From positions 930,001-994,000 of the forward strand of contig JAJNNY010000008.1 in assembly GCA_022453515.1 (NCBI GenBank): DNA of 64,000 nt, read 5' to 3'. The DNA comes from Astrocystis sublimbata. Its lineage: Eukaryota > Ascomycota > Sordariomycetes > Xylariales > Xylariaceae. The notes under the pieces were generated by a model. That model worked only from the letters and a program-made list of their open reading frames with translations. It did not search any database and was not told where the DNA came from. Below, in pieces: positions 26,701 through 40,101 of the stretch. How positions within the stretch are numbered: position 1 is the stretch's first letter; each line of letters begins with the position of its first letter. A program made the translations under genes and the position numbers.

Positions 26701-28261
26701 CCGACCGTGCTGCAAGACCCTGACCTTCACGAGCGAATCCGTTTTTAGGTATGGGAATGGCAGACAGGGAGCAGCTTGGCAGGCAAGCAAGCAGTATGTA
26801 TACTGAGCCGGACTCGAAGTATCCAGGGATACTAGTCCACACGCGCTAGCACGGCGTAGCACCGAACAAGCCTGGGCCTGTGGTCGAGCTACCGAGGTAG
26901 GGCACCGAGGTACCTAGTGCACCAGCCATTGCCACACGCTGCAGCAGTATACTCGTGGTTAGTAACATGCGTGTTGCAGGGCATATAGCGACCGGGGTAC
27001 TTGCAAGGTTAGGTACTTGCAGTGGTAGGCATCCCCTGTCGGCCCATGTTCCCTGCTGGACTGCCCACGGCGACAACCCTCGACACCTCGACACCCACTC
27101 CAGACCTGCACCAGACCTGCACGCACCAGTCCAGTGCACCCCCATGTCATTCAGCCGAGCCCGACCCATCGTCCATCGTCCACCGTCCGTCGTCCACCAC
27201 CAGAGTCTCGTCACTCTCTCCCACCCACCCATTTCCTCCTTCCACCTCTCCCACCTTGCTGTAGTAGGCCTAGCAGCCGCCGTTGGGCAGGGCCGTATTG
27301 TTGTGGCCAAGGTTGTCTGTCAGTCTGTCAGTCAGTCGATCAGTCGGTAACTGACAAAGGTAGGTTAAGTACTTGATGTCTGTATAAGTAGGCGTACACA
27401 TGTGTACTCTAGTACTTGGCTGAGGGTAGGTTGTTTGTTGTTGATCTCTAAGGTTGTGTGTGGGTGTTCACTCGGTACATGTGTGTACTACCGTATATGT
27501 ACAGTACTTACGGTGCGTTCTCTCTCTCTCTGCTTCAGAAGGTGCCTACTGCTGCATCCGTGGTTGCTGCATCTGCATCTGCACCTGCTGCCGCTCCCGC
27601 CTGCTTGCTGCTCGCTGCTGGCGCCGCTGCTGGTTGCTGGCTACTGGCTGTGTGTCGTTCCTCGACCCCCGTCACACCTCAGGCTCGACCGAGAGGGGAC
27701 CGACAAGAACACCACACACCACACCACACACCACACATCCATCCATCACACAGTCTGCTGTTCAGTGCTGCTAACCTACTTCGAGCCTGCATATCGCCCA
27801 GTCCCAGTCCCAATCCCAATCCCAACCCTAAAGCCGAAACAGCAGCCAGCTAGCTAAACAACAATAGTTGCTGCCTGTATTCTTTCCCTCTCTTCCTCTC
27901 CTCCGCCTCCGCTTCTAGATGCGCCTTGTCGTAATATTTTCCTTCCACCGTCTCGTTGTCTCGTTGGCCCGAGTCCATTTGTAGACCCTAGGCGCAGCAG
28001 CAGCCCTTTGTGGTCGCTCCATTGACGGGCCGAGGAACGGTGACAGCCGGGACCTCATACCCCCCCAACCCCCCAAGCAACGTGGGGAGTCGTAGATTTG
28101 ACCTGTCATACCAAAGAGAGGAGCTCCCCCGTCCACACCCGTCCAACGGACGCAACAGGAACGGGAGGGGACCTGCTCCCTCTTTGTCTCCTGCCAATAT
28201 CCCGTCGCCACCGGCGCACCATCACCACCATCACCCTCGATCCACTACCACAGCTTTGGCA
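23741..28261. other. Gene-poor region, right half, including the long areA upstream region
   Basis: No separate gene is recognised. The last 1-1.5 kb is pyrimidine-rich and full of short simple repeats (CT at about 27521-27532, ACACC at about 27706-27740, CCCAGT/CCCAAT at about 27797-27830) and probably contains the promoter and 5' leader of the areA gene. The several open frames there (27402-27857) overlap in all three phases, as expected from low-complexity sequence lacking stops. Confidence 0.45.
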
Positions 28262-31200
28262 ATGGCGAAGAACCCCACGATAACAGAGCACGACTTCCGC
28301 TTCCCCAGGCGGCCCTTCGACACTGCACCCCCCGCGGGAGACATGGAGGATGAGGGCAGCCCCGGCGACTTGCGCATCCGGGAATTGAACCTGAACACAG
28401 CCGCCGCACACAATGCCGCGCGCTTTAATGCCCTCGAGGCGCCGTTGTTTCCTCACCTCGAGCGCGGCCTGGCTGACTCGAATGAGACGCTGCGGGAATG
28501 GCACGCACAGGATCCCCTGGCCATGACGGTATGGAAGTTCTTCAGCAAGACGAAGCAGAGTTTACCGAGACAGGAGCGCATGGAGAACTTGACCTGGCGG
28601 ATGCAGCACGCTCGACTTTTGAAGCTGCGAAGCCAGCACGCCCAGCATGACGAGCTCACCCCTGCTCATGGCGAATCCTGCCATACCCCCTTCGCATCTA
28701 GCTTAAGTGCTGCGAGGGACGCCGCCGATTCCACTTCTTCTTCTACTACTACTACCCGTCCCAACATCATTAACAACACCCCCAGCTCGGCTTCCACCCA
28801 TGCCAACGCTCCCAGCGGTATCGCGCAACTCAGAAAGGCGACGGACCACAATGTGTCCCAGACAGAGCCCATGAATCTCGACGATTTCGTGTTCGCCGAC
28901 GATGTGGCACCGTCACTGAAGGCGGGCAGCCGAGACTCCGAAAAGTCGACTGCTCGTGCTAATGCAACGGCCGGTGCCATTCCGATCAAGTCACGCAAAA
29001 CCTCTCTACAGCATTTTGTACCCCAGTCTGTACCGGTGCCTCCTCACCAGAGAACGCAAGACGAATTTGGTTACGTAACCCGACATCACCGCAAGACCAG
29101 CATCGATGAGCGTCGTGTAAGTCGTCACATGCTGCGCTTGATTCCCCTTGTGCTATCGTCTCCGTAGATACAGCCTGTGTCCAACCCTGGTCAGACCGGG
29201 CTGGGGCTGTTTACAATTTACCTACTGTAGCTAACTGGCTGCTAGAACCGAAAGCGCCCTGCGAATTTCTCCCCGCATGTCTCTGCTCTCGGCAACAATG
29301 CTGGGGCTGGCAATGATGTAGATGCTGATGCCGACCTTCACGATTACAGCCTAGATATGTCCAGTCACTCGGGGCCTTCACATATACCGCAGCAGCAGCA
29401 GCAGCAGCATCAAGGCATTCCCTTTGCCCTCGATACGTTTCAGATGGACAGCGATACCCCTATTATGTCCGCAGGGCCATTCCAGCAGAACTTCATGATT
29501 TCGCCATCCACATCACCCATGGTCACCCACGGCCCCTTCTCGAACATGTATGGTCAACCACACGGCTCCCTCGGTCCCGACTATTTCTCCCCTCCCGGAT
29601 CGGCCTACCAGTCAGCAGTGTCAACACCACACCCCATGGCTGAGAATGAAAACATGTACTTTAGCTCTATGGATATGCGCCATCAGCGATCCCAAAGCTT
29701 CCGCCAGATGCCTGGATCCATGGGGAACCAAATGGGTCAACATTTCATGTATCCAAATGGATTTCCAGCGACTAGCTCCGACATGCCTTCTGCCTTCACG
29801 GTTGCGCCCAGCTTTGGACACGTAGATCCAACCCAAGTCTTCCAACCCGACCCACCTGCTCGCTCGCCTGGCGTGGGGGCAATGCACGAAAACATGTTCT
29901 CGTTCGGCGGCGACTCCGACAATGAGGACGACGAGGGCGGCGCATTTGCAGACCGCAACATGAGCATGCCACAAGATATCTCACCGGGCGACGACTCCGG
30001 GATGGACATGAACGGCTCAAACCCGCTGGGATGGGACGCTACCTTGCCCGGCCAGTTCAGTACGCATGCTGCCCGCTATCCGGGCGGTCCGCCGCGAAAA
30101 CAAGTCACCATTGGAGGTACGACGACGGATGTCTTCGACACTGGTGACTGGAGTGCCCACAGTATGCCGCGCTCGCAGTCCTTCCGCAACATGGGTGATA
30201 AGCGTCAAAAGATACCACGTAATTCGTCCACTCCGATGGGTGGGCACGGCAACGCCTTCGACAGGTTGGCACAGTCGAACCCCAACTCGCCACCGGCCGA
30301 CGGAATGGGCCCTGCCTCGGGTTATTCGTCTGTTGTGCCTAGCCGACCCGCATCGCCGCTTGGTTCGAAGCATGGATCTACCAGCAACCTGCAGTCGGCC
30401 GGTGGAAGCCAAGGCGACGGGGGCAATCCGACGACGTGTACAAACTGCTGCACGCAGACCACTCCCCTATGGCGACGCAACCCGGAGGGTCAGCCACTGT
30501 GCAATGCCTGCGGTCTGTTTTTGAAATTACACGGGGTTGTGAGACCGCTCAGCTTGAAGACCGATGTCATCAAAAAGCGCAATCGTGGGTCAGGCGCCAG
30601 TCTGCCTGTCGGCGGCAGTTCTCGCACTAAAAAGTCCGCCAATGTTGCATCTGGTGCGACATCCGCATCCGCATCGCGCAAAAACTCAACCCTCGCCATA
30701 TCCACCTCTAGCGCGGCAGCACAGGTCACCACGCCCCCCTCCACGACCAGAGCTGGCAGCGTCAACGAAGGCGAGAGCCCAGCCAGTAATGGCGGCTCGG
30801 GTGGTAACACTGCAGGTAGCACCCCAGCCAGTCATGCAGGCTCAGCGACTGGCGCTGTAGGGGGCAAAGGTGTTGTTCCGATCGCGGCGGCCCCTCCCAA
30901 AAACACCCCTGGCCCTGGAGCGGCATCGCTACCCCGTAGCATTGCCACTGCCGGCTCGTCGAAACGGCAGCGCCGAAGTAGCAAAGCCTCTGGCACGAAC
31001 GAATCAGCAGGTGGTATGGATGTCGACAGCCCTGAGAATTCCACTGGCTCGAATGACACCCCGCGATCCGTAAGCTCGTCGGGCGGCTTCGTGCCCATGC
31101 AGACCTCCAGTAACCTGGGCATGACCAACGCTTTTAGCAGCATGACGCAGCGGCCTCTGATGGGGTCCAATGTGATGGGTATGCCCGGTGGGCATACTGG

Positions 31201-31267
31201 CGGGTCGATGAATCCTGGAGCCGGATCCGGACCCCAGGAGTGGGAATGGCTCACTATGAGTTTGTAA
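28262..31267 (+). CDS. areA: Nitrogen-regulatory GATA transcription factor AreA/NIT2
   Basis: Two exons (28262-29116, 29246-31267) encode 958 aa; the 129-nt intron (GTAAGT, CTAAC, CTAG) falls after residue 285. The frame is open upstream to 28010 but the only ATG is at 28262. The start [18 protein letters not shown], the AreA N-terminal domain with [11 protein letters not shown] and RMENLTWRM (about 82-114), [11 protein letters not shown] (204-214), a six-Gln tract (about 334-339), one GATA finger (C683-x2-C686-x17-C704-x2-C707) with a basic tail, and the C-terminal EWEWLTMSL, the NmrA-contact motif, identify the orthologue. It activates nitrogen-catabolic genes through HGATAR sites when ammonium and glutamine are scarce. 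Residue 687 is Cys where AreA and NIT2 have Phe. Confidence 0.97.
29390..29410 (+). repeat. CAG repeat coding a short polyglutamine tract in areA
   Basis: Six CAG codons followed by CAT CAA encode a Gln tract in the linker after the intron of the areA gene. Gln tracts are common in fungal activators and vary in length. Confidence 0.8.
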
Positions 31268-34200
31268 GTTTTGATAGAGTAATACGCTGTATGAGGAAGC
31301 ACCACACCACCACACTTGCTGTATGGGCGACGCCTACGGCCACGGCCTCCCTGGACGGACTCTTGCTTGGTGTATCGAATCATGCTAGGACCTTCCGGCG
31401 TGTTCGCGCCAGAGACTTGGATATTACAGCTTGTGCGGGCTGGGGAGTACCAGAACGATTTACGATTGGCATCGCAGACGATGAGGCGTTACGGGAGTTG
31501 TCTTTGAGGCCTATCTATCTACCTATCTACATCCTGGCTCCGAGACGACCTTTTCTACTTGATTGATACCACGGACCTCTTGTACATTGGAATTGGAGGC
31601 TTTTCAAGCCATTTGCTTGCTTGTTTTGTCCGGTTATATATATACTCGTTAGAGTGTTGCCTGCGATAGACGAGGAGTTTGCCTCAGGATCACAGGGTCA
31701 TTCATGAATCTATACCCCAGTCTATATACTCAATTATCTGTCCATCTACGCCAAAGCCAATCAAACGGGGCACGTGTTTTTGTATGACATGTGATAGCTT
31801 GGGTAATGCCAATGCTATGTAAGACCAGTACGACTGGGTCCAATGTGCTTTGCTTTTGGTTGTCTGCTCCACATGCCTTGCTTTCTTCAGTCTCTCTCGG
31901 TTACTGATCAGGATTTGGTTGAGGCGATATGTCGCCCATATTCAGCTGCCAGTATCTCTCACCTCTACTGTCCAAGTCTCTTGGTATGATGTATGGTGCA
32001 GCTGTAGGCACGTACTAGATGGTTAGTTACCCAGATGGTTCTGACATCGCGCATAATTGCCCCAGTCAATTGCATCGACGCATAATGCATGTATGAGTTC
32101 ACACACACACACACACACACACAAACATCTATAAGATCTTGCTGCTAATTGTTGTAAGGGTGTATGTATAATTGATCGTTATCTGCACTGATTGGAAAAC
32201 ATTTGTGCACCACGCAGCTTGTCATAAATTTATCTATCTGTATTGACTTACATGTGTATAGTCTATCACAGCTTTGCGGTGATCCGTTGGTGGATTGACA
32301 GCTACTTGATTTTCTTGGTGAGATTGATACCTTCCCTAGCAATCTTACTATGCCCTTAGGTGTCTGATATGACGGTTTTGCTACTACTTGCCCTCATGGG
32401 TGACTAATGCGTATAAGGACATATGTGTGTATGTTCATGCAATAGCATTGGATTCCTACTAGAATCTCATTGGAATATGTAGACAAATGCATATGCGTGT
32501 GAGTATCGATATGAGTGCGTGAGTGAGTCATCTCTTACCTAGCTTACTCTGCTACATAATTTAGGAGACTCCATGGATGAACTGAAGATCACGGTATAGT
32601 TGGTGAATGGAGCTTTTTTGGAGAGTGTTTCGTTACCTGAGCCCGTATGAAGGGGGCTATGACAGTTTTACATCTCAACTTAACCTACCTACTACATGGT
32701 TAGGCTTAGATTGGTATTGTGACTACGACGATGCTCAACAGGTGTGAGAAAGCTGTGATCAGTAAGAAGGCCATTCTTTCCAGAAGTTCGACACTCTGAT
32801 TCTGACAAGAAAGCACACTGGTTTCCTTGCATGATCACTACATCAAGTATGAGATAATTATCAAAAGCCACTTGCGCGAGACGCTTGGTGTTTGAGTTTA
32901 AGGCACAAGTATCTGAAAAGCCTGCGCAATAGGAAGGACGAGTGGAAGTAAATGGTGTATCATACAACACTTGCTGAAGAGGAGGCTTGTATGAATGCAC
33001 AGAATTTAGATGGAAAGAGAAAGCTATGAAGAAGGGGGTGGCTTTCCTAGCTACAACAGAGACCTGCGGTACAACGGTTGTAGTTGAGAGGGTAAAGACG
33101 AGATCACAACGTAGAATTTGCTGTAGTAATTATTTTAGATATTTCAAATTGCCGCCGTCCCGAGTCAAGCTACTCATATAAATCTAGTCGTACATGGCAT
33201 CCACGGAGCGAGCCTGTTGCGCGTTGCTCGAAAACTAGCGTTCTATCGTCTGCTCGATACGACGAAGGACCCTGCGATACCATTGCTACATGGTCTTCTG
33301 CAACTGCAAACACACTGATTGTTATCTCGGGTCTACGCAGCTGGACACATATCTGGCATTGAAGAAGGGCATAGTCGGGGTGTCTCATGTGCACTGGAGA
33401 CGCGAACAACGCGGACAACCCAACAGAACACGGAAAAAAAGATTGAATATCATTGCAAGACAGAGACTCTACAGATCACCCACCAACACAAACCGAGAGT
33501 CAAGTGTTATTCAAATAGTGAGCTTTACCGAAATAGTGGTGGGACAAGGTTGTGTGTTTGGTACAACTTTTGGTTGCAAATGAAGTCTTGATGTTGCCAC
33601 ACACAGCTACAGCTTCGAAGAGCTGCTACCACCGCAGCAATGTGTGGTTGTGTATGCTCAACGGCTTTAAAAATCCAGTGAAGAAGCTATTCCATCAGCC
33701 CGAAGACAAAGATAGCAAAAGATAGCAAAACGTACAACACCAGGGATTCGCTGGTCGTCACCGACCCAACTACTAATCTGGCGCTCTCCAGTTTATCTAG
33801 GGCAGAGCGGACGGGATGCCGAGTTCTCTGGAGGCTATGGTCGTACGTGCTAGAATCCAGGACAATTGTAGTATATGACTAAAGCAAAAAGGAAGAAGGG
33901 TGGTGGTTACTGGTTGACGAAACAGGTTCTGATTCGATAGAATTAGAAGTGTTTCAATTTTGCCCCCAGTCTATCCCCTCATTGGTGATATGTGATAGTA
34001 CTTAGGCAACAGTGGCTCAAAAACGAGCCTTGGTCCCAATGACGGCAAACTATTATGTAGATGGACGTGGAATATCAGCATAAGTCGACTCCTCTTGACC
34101 ACTTCCAATCTCCAAGAGAGTTATGAGGAGGGGGCATATTGTATTTGAAGTCACGGATGAGCAAGACTCCGAGAACAGAAAGGTCAATGCTGCTATTATT

Positions 34201-35255
34201 ACTGGATTGTCTATCGAAACCAATGCGAGAGTTGGACTGCAGGGTGCAAGGCCAATCAGTCAGTACCAGTTCATGTGAGCACGAATCTCACAGCAACTCA
34301 TAGCTCTAGATGCCCTTGAAAAATTTGGTATACATCAACCACGTATCATACGAGATGAGCGAGAATTTCACTACCCCAGGATGTCCATTCACCTATGTGA
34401 GAGCAGCTCATATCTGAAGACATGCAGAGGGCATACCTTGAAGTCAGCCCATCTTGAGAAATTACCGCAGTTGAAAGTGAAACCGAGTGTAAAGTTGAGA
34501 CATTTGCATGTGAATGATTTGAACTTCCAGGCTTGTATACAAAGGAAAACCATCTAGAGCAGACAAAGCCGTCAAGCTGACCTAGAAGGAGATTTGATAT
34601 GGTCAACGTTTTCAGGCGATAGTGTCTCAAACCTTTGTACTGCTTAATATTGCAACACCCTTGCTCAGCTTGCTATGCCCAGATTCGACCAAGGTGTTGG
34701 TTGCCGTCCAGCTTCACTTTTGCAGATAAAAACAGGCCCCACTACAATTGCTTCAAACCCAATGGCTTAATGGAACGATTCTAATGAGGTTATGACAATC
34801 TCATTTATCGAGTTGGTGGCGGAGAGTCCGGCAACCACGTCCAGCAACTACCCAAGAATGGAAGATGAGAGATATCAATCGACCGATATCACGCACTTGA
34901 TAGAGACATGGGATTGTCAGAGGAAACAGTGGACTCCGATTATTTTGGGTTGCCTTGCCGGGCATGATCCGTGTATATTTAGATCAGTTGGCTTGAGCGT
35001 ATGGCTCAGCCTGCGATACCAACGCCGTATGACTCTTTAGAAACAACGTTGCCGCATGTGTCTCATGATATGATGAAATCCCATGTCCGAGCCACTTCTC
35101 CCCATAGACAATTGAGCAGGTTGTTACATTGTCGGCCAGATGATCAAGACGGGCGCTCATAGTGGTATATCCTAGGTACCACTCGTCCATCGCTTCCCGT
35201 GGTCGTATCTCATGGCTTCGGCTGCCTTGGTGCGATCGTGTGCGTCATGGACAGT
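31268..35255. other. Gene-free region downstream of areA
   Basis: About 4 kb between the areA gene (plus) and the eS30 gene (minus) shows no recognisable protein, spliced or not. It holds the areA 3' region, a CA microsatellite at 32100 and scattered AT-rich words. The small frames at 32692-33000 and 34346-34630 resemble nothing known. Confidence 0.45.
32100..32123. repeat. CA microsatellite
   Basis: An uninterrupted run of about twelve CA dinucleotides. Confidence 0.9.
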
Positions 35256-35837
35256 TTACGTGCCGGGGTTGGGGTTCATCTGTAGGGTCGGCCATTAGCT
35301 TTCGATGATGGGCAATGCGCTTTTGTGGCTGCTCACCTTTCTCTTGCCACCAGTCAGGGTGACGTTGACGAAACGGCGGGTGTACTATCGTTGGGAGTTA
35401 GCCTCGTTGTTCGGTCCGGATCGGTTGATGTGCACGCGTGGTGAAATAGAATGCAGCATCATGCGCTGCTGTATTCTCTGCCACTGCTGGCACCCAGACG
35501 GTCGATGGGGTAGGCGATGTGTTGGAGCAGGAGTTGGCTAACCTGGAGTCTCTTCTTGGCGCGGCCCTTGGGAACCTTGGGCTTCTCTTGCTTCTCGACC
35601 TCTGCGACACGATCAGTATTGGTCCTTGGATGGCGTAGATGGGTGCGAGGAGTTGGACGCACTAGGGGTCTGAGACTTGACTTTACCAGCTCGGGCTGCG
35701 ACGGTTAATCAGAATAGGGAGGCAACGGATCGTGATCGAAGGTGTATTTACCGAGCGAGCCGTGACTGCGAACTTGTTAGCATTCCCATCCTTCGATGAT
35801 GCAGCGGCAGGCGGATTCAGACATACACTTTACCCAT
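35256..35837 (-). CDS. RPS30: 40S ribosomal protein eS30 (six exons)
   Basis: Six exons (35837-35827, 35765-35752, 35695-35663, 35601-35543, 35384-35337, 35279-35256) join into 62 aa beginning MGKVHGSLARAGKVKSQTPK, followed by a KGRAKKRLQYTRRF-type core and ending GGKRKMNPNPGT. This is the full-length eS30 protein of the small ribosomal subunit, without a ubiquitin-like N-terminal fusion, as in other fungi. Introns are 61, 56, 61, 158 and 57 nt, all GT-AG, with donors GTATGT, GTAAAT, GTGCGT, GTTAGC and GTGAGC. The first two coding exons are only 11 and 14 nt, so no single frame reveals the gene. It is highly basic and should be strongly expressed. No snoRNA could be recognised in the introns by eye. 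Confidence 0.96.
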
Positions 35838-36839
35838 GATGAAAGATTGGTCGGTGGGAGGTTAGGGGATGTGTTGATGGTGTCGTCGTCGTGAAGGCGT
35901 AGCGGCGAACGGAGATCAAGCGTGGGTGGGAATTGTGGTGGAGGAGGTGGTAAGGCGCCAGAATTGATTTCGTGGGGTCATGTGACTTTTGACCTTTTGG
36001 CCATTCGCTGTGCCGCATTGCCTGTGGCGCCGTGCCAGCCGCCCTAGCCTGCTCGCCTGCGCGCTTCAGGTGCGGTGGCAAAAACAACTTGGCTGACTCA
36101 CTGGCCGGGAAGGACCTTGGTGGATCCACCCCTGCTTCAGGCCTGCATGGATTCCCACCTCCTTCATTTGATGCATAAGTGCATATGTACATACGTGCAT
36201 ATGGACGTCTGCAGATGCCCTTGCCCAGCCCCAGCTCAAGATGCCTTTCCCGAATTCGGAAGCTCTAAGTTCTCTCTGCCTGTCGAGCTATCTCTTATGT
36301 TGTACGACTCAACCTGTTTGAGATGCTGGTACAGACTCAGAGAGGCGAGAGAGGGATTAGTGATCTTGTATTAGTGATCGTGTCTATCATAGTAGTTCAT
36401 GGGCCCAAGACACGATCACTAATTATTAACTCTGCCTTAGGAGGCAGCATGCGAGAGCATGTACAACTTACAAGCCTCGCCCCAGGCCCGCAAGTCGAAC
36501 CCCGGATTGCCTCGGATGACCCTGCTCGATCGTTTGATCATCTGATAAGCTACCTACGTAGTACTAAGACAGTCTCGACAGTCTAACTAAGCTTCTCTCC
36601 CTTACAGTAGTCTTCATCCCTCTGCTCACCGAAGCTGCAGGACGACACTAATCATCACAGTATATACCGAGACCAGCCTCCTTGCCTCACTTGCCAACCA
36701 ATACTTAAAGTAGCTTGCATAGCTAATCAAGGCAGTCATTCTATTCTCTCCCCATAACTCCCATTACCAGCATCATAACCATAACTGCTACCTCTCCTCC
36801 CACCTTACTGTCTGTGAGTTGGCATAAAAAGCATCCACA
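35838..36839. promoter_or_regulatory. Divergent upstream region of eS30 and CREG-like genes
   Basis: The 1-kb region separates two divergent starts. It contains a perfect 16-bp inverted repeat (36370-36423). No gene is recognised inside it. Confidence 0.45.
36370..36423. repeat. Perfect 16-bp inverted repeat with 22-bp spacer
   Basis: ATTAGTGATCGTGTCT (36370-36385) is repeated as its exact reverse complement at 36408-36423. An extra direct copy of TTAGTGATC lies just upstream at 36357. It sits about 530 bp from the eS30 start and 420 bp from the CREG-like start. It could be a cis-regulatory site or the relic of a small element. Confidence 0.8.
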
Positions 36840-37371
36840 ATGAGACTCTCCAGCAGCAGCATCCCGCTCCTCTCATTGGCCGCCGCCGCCACCGCCACGG
36901 AAGCCGGCACGCTCTCGTCAGCATCCTCACCACAGCACATCTTCAGCAACCCGTCCTCTTTCTCCTCCTCATCACGATACCGCATCCCAACATCTTACGA
37001 ATCAGCTGTGCTCGGCCGCCGCATCTTAGCCCTCTCGCCCCTCGGAAACCTCGCGACGACATTCCCCGCCGACAGCGATAGCCATGACAGCTACGGCGCC
37101 GAGGAGAACCGGCCCGCCGGCCTGGGCGGCATGCCGCACACCCTGATGGAGTACGTCGCCGACTGCGAAACAGACGGAAACCCCACCTTTCTCGCCATCA
37201 ACGTCGAAACAACGTTCAAAAACGTCCGGGACGGATCCAACATCAGTCTCGCGCAGCAGTGGACCCCCGTGTACCCGCCTGACAAGCGCATCAAGTCCAC
37301 CTCCACCTCCACCTCCACATTCTCCCGCTTCCTAGAATGGCTCGGACTCGGCTCCAACAACGAGGATGAAG

Positions 37372-37426
<55 letters not shown>

Positions 37427-37799
37427 GCCCCGAGAAACAGTCCCCTACAGCGCCGCCAACCTCCCGCGCTTCAGCCTGCTCGGCTACATCGAGAAGATCG
37501 ACACCTCGTCGTCCCCCGAGGCGCAGAAGGCCCTGTCCGAATGCTTCGTGAAGAAGCACCCGGACGCCAAGTACTGGCTGCCCGGCAACAGGATCCACGA
37601 GTCCGAGTTCGTCCGCCTCGTCGTCCAGCAGATCTACTGGGTCGGCGGCTTCGGCGACCGCGCCTACATCGGCTGGATCCCCGTCGACGAGTGGAAGAAC
37701 GTCACGCGCCAGGAGTGGGAGGACGTCAGCTTGCCGGGCGAGAAGAAGGGGTGGAAGGAGTGGAGCGTTGATGGTGTTGCTGCCGCTTCAGAGTTGTAA
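36840..37799 (+). CDS. CREG-like split beta-barrel (PNPOx-like) secreted protein
   Basis: A single exon encodes 319 aa. Residues 1-22 form a signal peptide ending in Ala-rich sequence. The rest resembles fungal CREG/pyridoxamine-phosphate-oxidase-like proteins with a flavin-type split-barrel fold: YESAVLGRRIL and LATTFP (about 53-75), then YVADCETDGNPTFLAINVETTFKN in parts (about 105-128), SLAQQW, PRFSLLGYIEKI, and ECFVKKHPDAKYW plus QQIYWVGGFGDRAYIGWIP near the end. A disordered insert splits the barrel: a Ser-Thr repeat followed by a run of 17 Asn (179-195) coded by a pure AAC repeat. CREG family members are secretory or lysosomal glycoproteins with no proven oxidase activity; the function here is unknown. 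Confidence 0.76.
37374..37424 (+). repeat. AAC trinucleotide repeat coding 17 asparagines
   Basis: Seventeen consecutive AAC codons, without interruption, in the CREG-like gene. A pure codon run of this kind indicates recent slippage expansion and likely length polymorphism. Confidence 0.92.
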
Positions 37800-38296
37800 T
37801 TTGTGTTTGTGTGAATCCTTGAGCTTGCGTGGTTTTGGTTCCTTTCGATGCGGAATGCATTTGAGCAAAGATTGACTGGTTTGAAAGTTGCGAGATTGTC
37901 ACTTTGATTGGGCGTGAGGCAGGGTTTGCCACACGTATCGTTGAGAAGAGGGGACAATTACATATCCCTCCGAAACATACTTCGCATTACAGAATACCAT
38001 AGCATTTTGTTTAGAAGCAGTGCGCGCGATACATAGTAAATCAAGAAATTTGATTCTTGCTTGACTTAGATAGCTCGGGATGCAAACGGATCCATCACTC
38101 TGGTCCATCATACTACAACGGCATACATTTGATCACGACAGGGTGGGTAGGATTAGCTTTGGGAATCTCATATCCGTCTAAAACTTAGAGACAGAAACAT
38201 GACAGCTACGGTGCTCTATATGGTTTCAATTATATTGTCTTGATATGTCGTACATGCGAACCAAAACAACATAACTCTAATTTATTTACATCTTTG
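37800..38296. other. Convergent intergenic spacer
   Basis: About 500 bp between the 3' ends of the CREG-like gene (plus) and the acetyl-CoA transporter gene (minus). It is AT-rich with no gene or repeat recognised; it presumably holds both 3' untranslated regions. Confidence 0.5.
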
Positions 38297-40101
38297 TTAG
38301 GCTTTCGGCGCATTCAACCTCCAAGCCCTTAAGGGCAGGCCTTGCAGAGCTAGCACCTTCTTCTGGATGTACATGAAGAAGGTGAGAACACCGACGACGA
38401 TGCACAGCACGTTCACTATATAGTAGCCGTCGTGCAGTATGTCACACGAGCCTCCACCGTTTATACAGCGCTCCTTCTCGACTTGGACGGCGCACGAAAA
38501 AGCCTCCGTCACCAGGGGGCCTTTCAATGTCGATGTATCCAGCTTCTCGGCTTGGCTAGCGGAGAGAGGTCGGCATGTCGCCGTGGTAAAAGAATCGACG
38601 AGTCGGAGAACAAAATATCGGGGGAAAGTACCACCCAGGTTGGATACCCTGTAGTATGGTTAGCAATTCGAACGCACATTGTATCGCAGCAAAGCTGTGT
38701 GTTGAAGTGAGACGGGAAAACTTACGTTGCTAGCAATGTCATGTAGGTGCCCCCAATGACAGGGTCGGCCACCCGGGCATGGAAAGCCGAGACAGCCACA
38801 AACATGACGGTCTGTGTAAAGGTTGAGAACACATGCTCGGCGATGACGAGAAGGAGGTACCCCGAGTTTACGCCGTCGGCCGGGAATATGCTGACGGTGA
38901 ACTGGGCGATCACGGCGGCGACGAGTCGGCCGATGAATCCCCAGCACCAGAGACGCATCGGCGTGTACTCTTGTGACCACTTGCCCGCGTAGTATCCGAG
39001 CCCGATCTCGAACGGGAAGTCGATGAGGACCGTCAGGGCCATGTTCTCCTTGCCGAAGCCCTTCTCCAGCAGCTTCAGATTGGTCACGCCGTCGTTAGCC
39101 TGGAATCCAATTTTCGAGATCAGGTGGACGATGATGATGGTCTGGATGTTCTTGAGCTTGAGCACGTCCCACATGATCTTGTACACATCCCAGATGCCGT
39201 CCTCGTTCTTCGTCTTCTCCTCCTTCTTCAGCAGCGCGAGACCGGCGGTGATGGCAATGTACGACCAGCCCCAGAAGGTCAGATAGCCGCCCAAGTCCAC
39301 GAGGCCCCCTTCCGCAGGTACTGAGCGGAAGTACTTGTTGGCGAAATCCTCCGAGTTGAAGGCCAGAAATACGGTGTAAGACAAGAAATGACCGGCCGTG
39401 AGCCCGACGGTCTGCGCCGTGGAGGCGTACGAGACGTTACCGGGTGTTAACAGTGTGAGAGCCCAGCCATCGACGGCGATATCTTGGGTGGCGCACATGA
39501 AGACGAGGAAGAACCACCAGCCTGTGAAGTTCCAGACGGTCGGCCCGCCTGGCTTGCCGGTGGTCGCCATGAGGTTGTCGATCTTGGATCCCAAGTACAG
39601 CATGCTGAGACCCGATATCAGCTGGATGGGTAGGATCCAGCTCTTTCTCCTGCCGAAGCGAGGGCTCCACACGGCATCGACTATGGGGCTCCAGAACAGC
39701 TTCAGGGAGTACGGGTAAGCAGCCAAGCTGAAGACACCGATTTCGCCAAAGGACAGATGCTCCTTCAAAAGGAAGGGCACAGAGCCACTCGCGAGACCCA
39801 TGGGCACGCCCTGAAGGAAGTACAAGAGAACCAGCAGCAGGAAGTTGCGCTGGTCGGCGCGGGGCAGCTCGAAGAAGCCATGGTTGTTCGCGATGGGGGT
39901 CTTGGGGACGGTGTGGTCGAGGGAGAAGGACTCGCGGGCGATGAGGTTGGAGGTGAGCTGGCCAGAGTCTTGGGGGGCGGCGGTCTTGCGCCGCAGCTCG
40001 ACGTTCGCCATGTTGTTGCCGGATGGGTCGAAGGAAGCGCCGCTGGTCGAGACAGACAGCTTGTCTCCTTTGGATGGCTTCGGCCGTGTTTTTTGGGCCA
40101 T
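38297..40101 (-). CDS. Acetyl-CoA transporter AT-1 (SLC33A1 family)
   Basis: Two exons (40101-38726, 38648-38297) give 575 aa; the 77-nt intron (GTAAGT, GCTAAC, CAG) lies late in the gene. After a cytosolic N-terminus of about 80 residues come about eleven or twelve hydrophobic segments with AT-1 signatures: LYFLQGVPMGLASGSVPFLL, AYPYSLKLFWSPIVD, GRRKSWILP, CATQDIAVDGWALTLL, SKIGFQANDGVTNLKLLEKG and ADPVIGGTYMTLLATVSNLGG. The family imports acetyl-CoA into the endoplasmic reticulum or Golgi lumen for acetylation of proteins and glycans. The second exon supplies the last two membrane segments and a cysteine-bearing luminal loop (CINGGGSC), which completes the normal length. Confidence 0.93.
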